From NCBI GenBank assembly GCA_964019135.1, contig OZ025265.1, positions 27,007,143 to 27,071,142 on the forward strand: 64,000 bases of DNA, in the 5' to 3' direction. Source of the DNA: Arenicola marina (lineage: Eukaryota; Annelida; Polychaeta; Arenicolidae). A model generated the notes under the pieces. That model was not told the DNA's origin. It made no database searches and saw only the letters and a program-made list of their open reading frames with translations. A program made the translations under genes and the position numbers. This document shows positions 58,351 to 64,000 of the stretch, piece after piece; within the stretch, counting starts at the first letter, position 1; each line of letters starts with the position of its first letter.

Positions 58351-58964
58351 GGCGTGGAGTGGGGGGGGGGGGGGTGAGGTGGGGGTGGGGGTGGCGGAAG
58401 GGGTGGGGATACGGGCGTGGTGGTAGTTGGTGGGGGGGTGTGGGGGGTATGGTGGGAGGGTGGGGGCAAAATTTACCGGCGAAGGAACCAAAATTAAAAG
58501 GACTGGGGGCAGGTCAGTGGTTGGGGGTACCCCTGCTGTATGCAGTATTCAAACCAAAACCCGTACACTCAGGGCAACTTAAACAACACGGAACGCGTGG
58601 GGCAAACCTTCACTGCGGGGACGCAAGGCGTCAGCGAACTGCGGACAGCGAACTATCTAGAGATACTGGAATAAACAAGCGATAGTGTCTCGCTTGACTT
58701 GCTGCGAAACAAAACGCGAAGCAAGCGTAGACACTAAGCCAACACAGCCGTGCCCCGATACAATATACCGCTCAGTGGCCCGTGTTCCGACACCCCAGGC
58801 ACAGAGAACCCCGATGGGAGAGGGGGGGGGGGACCGGCCTGAGTTGGTGGGTGGTTAGCGCGGTCGGGGGGATTAAGCGTGGCCAGCCGGGCGTGGCCGG
58901 TCGGTACAGCTGTACGGCTATACCTGGGTGGTTAGTGGGTGGGGGGGGGGGGGGGGGAGGGGAG

Positions 58965-59315
58965 GGGTCGAGGCCCAAAAAGCCGCCCGCCGTCCGCCAG
59001 CGCCAAGGCCGGCCGGGTAGGGCGAGTGAGGGGAGGGGGGGGGGGTTACGGGATGCCCAGCAGACGGTCCTCCGACCACCAGCGCCAAGGCCAGCCGGTA
59101 AGGGCGCCTGAGGGGGGAGGGGAGGGGGGGGGGCGGTTAGGGGATGCCCAGCAGGCAGTCCTCCGACCACCAGCGCCTAGGCTTGCCGGTAAGGGCTCCT
59201 GAGGGGGTAGGGGGGAGGCGAGGGGGCGGTTAGGGGATGCCCAGCAGACGGTCCTCCGACCACCAGCGCCAAGGCCGGCCGGTACGGGCGCCTGAGGGGG
59301 GGGGGGGGCGGCAGG
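58965..59315 (-). repeat. Array of about four 92-bp GC-rich units
   Basis: Units share GGATGCCCAGCAGACGGTCC, TCCGACCACCAGCGCCAAGG and a G-run. They lie upstream of the LINE with respect to its direction, where some L1-type LINEs carry promoter monomers. Whether they belong to the element is open. Confidence 0.8.
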
Positions 59316-59322
59316 TGGAGGG

Positions 59323-59714
59323 CAGGGGCGGATCCAGGAATTTGTAAAAGGGGGGCCCCGAGAATGTCGGTCCTAAAACGGGGGGGGCGGGGCCGGATCG
59401 GCCCTCCTGTATTCACCCCTGGACGGGACCTTGTTATCATCATTTCCATCATTTCTACTAAAAAAATGAGTTTATTATGTACAATATTCTCAAACGGGGT
59501 CCTTTCACAAATTCCGGGATCCGCGGTGGCAGTTCTTCAGAGGATTCTCCTGTCCCCCCCCCCCTTTTCCCATTTTTTTCAAAGAAGAACGCTATCTGAT
59601 GCGTGCCCGCCCCCCCCGCAACTACAACCTGCATGACTATTATTTATGTTTGATACAAGCATATAGTCTATACGTACAAGCGGCAATCTTTTCTTTTTCC
59701 TGTAGCTACGCCTC
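59323..59714. mobile_element. Possible hAT-like non-autonomous element
   Basis: The left end CAGGGGCGGATCCAGGAA and the inverse of the right end (TAGAGGCGTAGCTACAGGAA) are imperfect inverted repeats of the type seen at hAT termini. No 8-bp target-site duplication is evident and nothing is coded. Confidence 0.3.
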
Positions 59715-59716
59715 TA

Positions 59717-60000
59717 CAATGTCGAACAGCTTCTTCGATGTAAATAATTTAACACCTTTCAACGTACATACATGTTTCAATGAATATCAGGAATATATGA
59801 CACAACTTGATTCAGTCGCTGGCGAAGGGAATTAGCAAGTGAAAACTTGAAAAAGTCTCTACATTGTCAACAGCTTCTTCGATGTAAATAATTTAACGCC
59901 TTTCAACGTATATACATGTTTCAATGAATATCAGGAAGATATTACACAACTTGATTCAGTCGCTGGCGAACTGAATTAGCAAGTGAAAACTTGAAAACTC
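59717..60000 (+). repeat. Tandem duplication of about 143 bp
   Basis: Two copies with AACAGCTTCTTCGATGTAAA, TACATGTTTCAATGAATATC and GAATTAGCAAGTGAAAACTT. Both keep the same short open frame (FFDVNNLTPFNV..CFNEYQE..TQLDSVAGE) and its stop. Confidence 0.88.
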
Positions 60001-60076
60001 ACGAATGCTGTAAAACAACTGTAGTCTATGTAGCCGGTACCGAGTATGGCCGATACTCACTACGGTACTAAGCCTA

Positions 60077-60580
60077 TGTAGTGACCGGTAATTTGCACAA
60101 AGTAGATTAAGAGGCGAGCGCGCAACGAATGCGGCGCAGGCGCAGTCCGCCACAGTTTGGCGCCCTTTCTATTGTTAAGCAATTTAATTGTTGACGCGAA
60201 ACAGGAAAGTCGACTTCGCTTATAAGCCAACTCGGTTTAGGTGTTTGCAACCTTTGGGAGTTGCTGTGTCGCCACAGGTAGGCCACATAGCTTACCGGTA
60301 TATATATTATAGATCTAATAATAAATAGTAGATATAATGTTCATATGATTTTTCGAAGTACACAATATAGAATGAAAGGTAGACGAATGATTGATAAATG
60401 TAAATTAATGTACTATTATGCGTTTCATTTGTAACTGTAACAAGTGTGCTATTTTGTTACAGGTGTATACATTGTATTCAAACAACTGCCACTGAGTGAA
60501 TAAACGGAAGAGTATTCACCAAACGTCGTCCCGTCACATATATCACCATCAGATCCAACCACCCCGACCCCCCTGTTACA
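60077..60580 (+). mobile_element. Solo LTR of a related Gypsy family
   Basis: It starts TGTAGTGACCGG and ends CCCCCCTGTTACA, as the LTR at 7636-8183 starts TGTGTGACCG and ends CCCCTGTTACA. It has the same inner landmarks in the same order: GTCGCCACAG|GTAGG, TTGTTACAG|GTGTATAC and GAATAAACGG. The overall sequence has diverged, so this is another family. No internal region is attached. The flanks do not show a clear duplication. It is a fossil. Confidence 0.55.
60278..60462 (+). other. Possible intron inside the solo LTR
   Basis: Donor at 60278 and acceptor ending at 60462 are placed as in the LTR at 7636-8183 (185 versus 197 bases). Confidence 0.35.
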
Positions 60581-60708
60581 TCTATATTGTGCCGCCGGGT
60601 TTACTCATTCAAAACATGATGTGTGGTGACGTTGAATCGCCAGGGAGTAGCTGATTAAACAATATTATAGCAAAGCACATACAATAACTAAAATGATGTT
60701 TTTTCTGG

Positions 60709-60714
60709 TCTTTT
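60709..60714 (-). terminator. Candidate OLA1 poly(A) signal AATAAA
   Basis: AATAAA on the minus strand, about 600 bases past the OLA1 stop. Others may be used. Confidence 0.3.
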
Positions 60715-61313
60715 ATTTGCTGTAGCGATATTCAAGGACGTCGTTCACACGGGCGTAATTTATATCCTTATATATAACTAACAAAGTCATTTTACTTCGT
60801 AAAATACGGGGCTTAATCCTTTTGCTGAACTAGGTAACTGAAATTGGACTGAACTGAATTATTCGCATTCAGCCAAGGCAATGCGACATCTATAGCTTAT
60901 ACTTGTCTGTGAAATAAATCTGATCTTCAACACTTGATCCTACTTCTATTTAGGTTTTGATTTAGGAGTCCTCGCGAAAAAAACAGTGTCAACCTGGATA
61001 GCATTCATTAACATTTTAAGCCAAGATCTGCGCACGTTTTCTTGACCTTATAAATATCAATGTCATCTCCTTATCACCATGATCGACGGTGTCGCGCCTT
61101 GTACTCTTTGCGTACCGTCAGCGAATGCAAGCAACATACCACCGACAGCGGGGACTTCAATGCTACCAACAACCGAATGCAAGGATTGAATCCCTTCGTA
61201 AAACATGCCAAAAACAATGATCCAAGCGAGGGGGCGGGAGGGGGAGGAGGTAAGCACGACTGCAAGGCTCAACAAAAACACAGTGAATGAGTCACACTAG
61301 TGGCTGGCAGGGA
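60715..61313 (-). other. OLA1: Likely OLA1 3' untranslated region
   Basis: No gene between the OLA1 stop and the candidate poly(A) signal. It contains a GGGGGAGGAGGTAAGC patch near 61240 of no known role. The extent is inferred. Confidence 0.35.
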
Positions 61314-61421
61314 TCATTTTTTCTTGCCGGTCAGGCCGGCGCCGGCGTTAAACTTGAAGTGGATGATGTCTCCGTCCTCGACGATGTAGTCTCGACCCTT
61401 CTGCTTGTACTTGCCAGCGGC
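61314..61421 (-). CDS. OLA1: OLA1 (Obg-like ATPase 1), last exon
   Basis: After acceptor CCCCCACAG, 36 codons read [20 protein letters not shown], then [10 protein letters not shown] and a Lys tail with stop TGA. Human OLA1 ends with the very similar [20 protein letters not shown] and a short lysine tail. This is the end of the TGS domain of the YchF/Obg family. OLA1 is a cytosolic P-loop NTPase that prefers ATP and is linked to translation and stress control. Here it is the terminal piece of a gene that continues off the right edge. Confidence 0.95.
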   Translation of the reverse strand, partial: AAGKYKQKGRDYIVEDGDIIHFKFNAGAGLTGKKK

Positions 61422-62091
61422 CTGTGGGGGATACAACGACAGGCGATGGGTGAGAGCAGAGGATGAGGCAGGGAGTAGGGGGGGGGGAGGCAGAAATTAA
61501 AACTGCATCCGACCCACAAGCAGGAAGTACTGAGACAATGCGGCACAGGTATGATGTAAACAGTTTTTAATAGATACCAAAGTCGTCAGTTGTCATCATC
61601 GCAATGGTTCAAGGCCAAATCGGAAGCTTTGTCTTCACTTTTAGCTGACTTACACTCGTCAAGTATCTATACCAATAGTATTGGCAGCTTTGAGCCAACG
61701 CGGAAATACCAACAAACTGGATGCAGGTGTTTTTTTGCCTACCGCGTCATTCGCTAAGATGTCTCTCATGTCAATCATATGAGGACAAATACAAGTTCCC
61801 TGATCTGACACACATAGTCACATTGTTGTCGTCACCGGGCAAGCACATAAACACAAACTACACGATATGCATCGAATACGCAACGTGAGAAAAATTACAA
61901 AAAGTCTTTTCATAAGGGAAATGCTTCATAAAGACACTGTTAGTCGGCAGATTTTCAACAACAAAATACAATTTTATTGCATCAGAACGAGAAAATAGCA
62001 AAAAGGATACAGTGAAAAGAGTAAAAATCTGATATTAATTTAGTAAGAGTAAGAGTAGAGCAAACCGCGGCAATATTTGTTTAATGGTTAC

Positions 62092-62214
62092 CTTAACACC
62101 GTTCTCGGAACCCGCCTCCTTGAAGTCGTCAAACTTCATGATGTCTGCCATAATGAAACCCTTCTCGAAGTCCGTGTGGATCTTGCCGGCGGCTTGGGGA
62201 GCCTTCGTGTTTTT
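62092..62214 (-). CDS. OLA1: OLA1 exon encoding the core of the TGS domain
   Basis: The 41 codons start after TGTAATGTAG in phase 0 and end at AAG|GTAACC in phase 0. They read [20 protein letters not shown], then [15 protein letters not shown]. This segment is almost identical to animal OLA1 ([20 protein letters not shown]). It links without a gap to exons on both sides. Confidence 0.97.
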
Positions 62215-62259
62215 CTACATTACAGGAAAGAAAATTACTAATGGTTGGTTTAAAGTAGG

Positions 62260-62345
62260 ACGCTTTAACCCATGTAGGTCATGTCTCAACATGGTAGAGG
62301 TGGAGAGGAGCCATATATCCGGGGGTCGCCCCGATAGATCTACTG
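62260..62345 (+). repeat. Short dispersed repeat in an OLA1 intron, copy at 63918
   Basis: AAGTAGGACGCTTTAAC and GGTGGAGAGGA occur here and again at about 63918-63985 in another intron of the gene, in the same orientation. Confidence 0.6.
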
Positions 62346-63064
62346 TAGTCAATTACCACTCATATTCTGGGGAGCAACACCTGCTACATTACTATTCGCA
62401 TGTTAACGCCTCAATTACAATTAATTTTCATAAAATAGCCTGCTCAGTCAGCTAGACCCGGCTGGCTAAAGGTGAACATGACTCCGATGAGCAATTGTGT
62501 TCGGGCCTCGAACACAAAGTCCACTCAGTGAACATACGGGTTTCGGACGAAATTTTTTCTGCATACAAAGTATGTTGAACCAGTCGATTTCACAAAGAGT
62601 AGGTTTTCAAGATAAAGCGAATTTATGTAGCCCCGGAAACATAGCGTGCCCCGCGGGTTTAGCATTCTATATGGAGGCGGAATCCGCGCAGAGTGCGCTA
62701 TGACGCGCGACTGCTAGCGCCACACTTCGGGGAGACCTGAGAGTGCAACATCCGGGTCTTACCTACGACATTCGGAGGCGCCATTTTGCGTGTCACACAA
62801 ACCAAGTTTCTAGCTCAGTTAATTTTGAAATACTACTAAAAACCACAACAAACTCGTTAACCAAAATTAAATTGTAATCAGGCTGATAAGTTTGTAGTTG
62901 TATCTACGCGCTACATGTGTGTATACACTAACCGATTACTAATTTAATTCCACATTGACAGGAGCTGACACTGCCCTGCGGAGTGCTACATATTATAATC
63001 AAAGGTCGTGAGGACATTTCGGATTCCGAAATTGGCCTTCAATGATATCTTGCTCTTGACCTAC

Positions 63065-63161
63065 TTGTATCGTCCAGGCCTTGACCTCGTCCTCGCCAGT
63101 AGTGAAGTAATACATCAGTCCCAGCGCCTTGTAACCGTTCAAGATGATCTTCTCAAGGTTA
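63065..63161 (-). CDS. OLA1: OLA1 exon, start of the TGS domain
   Basis: The 97 bases enter in phase 2 after CGCTCAG and leave in phase 0 at CAA|GTAGGT. They read NLEKIILNGYKALGLMYYFT, then TGEDEVKAWTIQ, matching the LPKIIKAGFAALQLQYFFTA and AWTIR segment of the human protein. Confidence 0.96.
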
Positions 63162-63230
63162 CTGAGCGATAAAGCAAGACAAAGAGTTTGGTGCCTGCCA
63201 CGTAACAAGGCTAAACATAGCCCGACCAAT

Positions 63231-63305
63231 CAGTGACAAGATTATAACTTCGCCCGACTAATCAGCGACAATATTACAGCTTTGCCCGACCAATCAGCAA
63301 CAACG
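63231..63305 (+). repeat. Three CCAAT-containing units in an OLA1 intron
   Basis: Units of about 32 bp: GCCCGACCAATCAGTGACAA, GCCCGACTAATCAGCGACAA, GCCCGACCAATCAGCAACAA. Two keep a perfect CCAATCAG box (NF-Y type). Confidence 0.8.
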
Positions 63306-63347
63306 ATTGAATAAGGCGCACGAAGGAGAGGCTGCCCCCCGCCTTAC

Positions 63348-63491
63348 CTGGCTGCGCCCACCTCCTTCAGGCGGGCTTCCCTCTCCTCGTCACTGGCACA
63401 GTTCAGCAGCTCCAGTTCCAAGGCTCCGCTGAACGGGATGATGATCGACCCCGGGTCGTGAGTATCCACCCACTCCTTGATCTTTGGCAGC
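63348..63491 (-). CDS. OLA1: OLA1 exon before the TGS domain
   Basis: The 144 bases lie between TTCTCCAG and CCAG|GTAAGG, entering and leaving in phase 2. They read [20 protein letters not shown], then [20 protein letters not shown] and LKEVGAA. Human OLA1 has [20 protein letters not shown] here. This is the end of the G-domain region after the helical insert. The P-loop and switch exons lie beyond the right edge of the window. Confidence 0.96.
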
Positions 63492-64000
63492 CTGGAGAAT
63501 CAATATTTACATCGGGGTTTCAGCTTGTCGGTTGCTTTTAAAGTTGCATATCGAGCTCTTTCCCGCCAAAAGTAAGCCCAGGTGACATATATCGCAAATT
63601 GCAGAAAACTCGATTGTTTCATTCTATAAATTCAGAAACCTAATAAATATTAGTTGGCAACGTGTCTATCCCGGTACACCACAGAACCCTGTCGCGGAAC
63701 GGCTACTTATAACAAAGCATTGCGAAGCACACAAACTGATGACGTTTACCACTAAGTTGAAAACATGTGGTAAACCATCACGGGCATAGCTGAGGGACTC
63801 CGTTTGGCAGTCTGGCATGCGTGAAATATAGACAAAAGAATTTTTGGATGATTCAAGGACTGACTCTTGTTTGTATTTTGACTTATTTAGTTTTGACGGG
63901 AACTCGATATGCAACTTCAAGTAGGACGCTTTAACTTCCGTTTGTCATATCGCGACAAGGGGGCGGGTCAAGGTGGAGAGGATGTATGCCTAGGGGGGTA

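Larger units (their letters stand above)
51700..58790 (-). mobile_element. Tx1/L1-like LINE, nearly complete
   Basis: A minus-strand unit with a GC-rich 5' region (about 58351-58790), ORF1 with a zinc knuckle, ORF2 with endonuclease, RT and zinc-binding C-terminus, and a 3' region of about 1.1 kb. Each ORF has one in-frame stop and is otherwise open, so the copy is young but probably not active. The outer ends are approximate, as I found no target-site duplication or poly(A). Confidence 0.85.

Overview
The window is nuclear DNA of an animal. It carries spliced genes with GT-AG introns, LINEs of several clades, tRNA-derived SINEs, a Ty3/gypsy LTR element and many tandem repeats, with one 200-base assembly gap of Ns. 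The mix suggests a marine invertebrate, and a lancelet (Branchiostoma) is my best guess. No single marker proves that.

Layout. 1-8183: a whole-looking Ty3/gypsy element whose 5' LTR is cut by the window edge; its Gag resembles the PNMA family. 8184-15460: LINE debris, a 33-bp minisatellite and a 168-bp tandem duplication. 15461-30230 (minus strand): exons of an unrecognised gene with a Pro/Gly/Asp-rich N-terminus and at least two Cys-rich, RING-like modules. Two of its exons lie in an old internal duplication whose introns are better conserved than the exons. Its introns hold LINEs and a 3.8-kb element with terminal inverted repeats full of ACGTC motifs. 30231-47750: repeats, including a 3-kb satellite of 52-bp units, a foldback insertion with a paralogous empty site, and two copies of an NRF1/YY1 promoter-like first exon. 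47755-49085: an 18-bp satellite next to a LINE ORF1p fragment. 51479-51673: a SINE with a clean target-site duplication. About 51700-58790 (minus): an almost complete Tx1/L1-like LINE, each of whose two ORFs has one in-frame stop. 60077-60580: a solo LTR related in plan to the first element. 61314-63491 (minus): the last four coding exons of OLA1, the one gene I recognise with confidence.

The genes do not form a pathway. OLA1 is a housekeeping gene at the right edge, the Cys-rich gene spans the left third, and the rest is mobile and repeated DNA. Both LTR types carry a donor and an acceptor site at equivalent positions inside the LTR, and the long Gypsy leader has a second candidate intron, which suggests that spliced leaders are part of how this LTR lineage is expressed.
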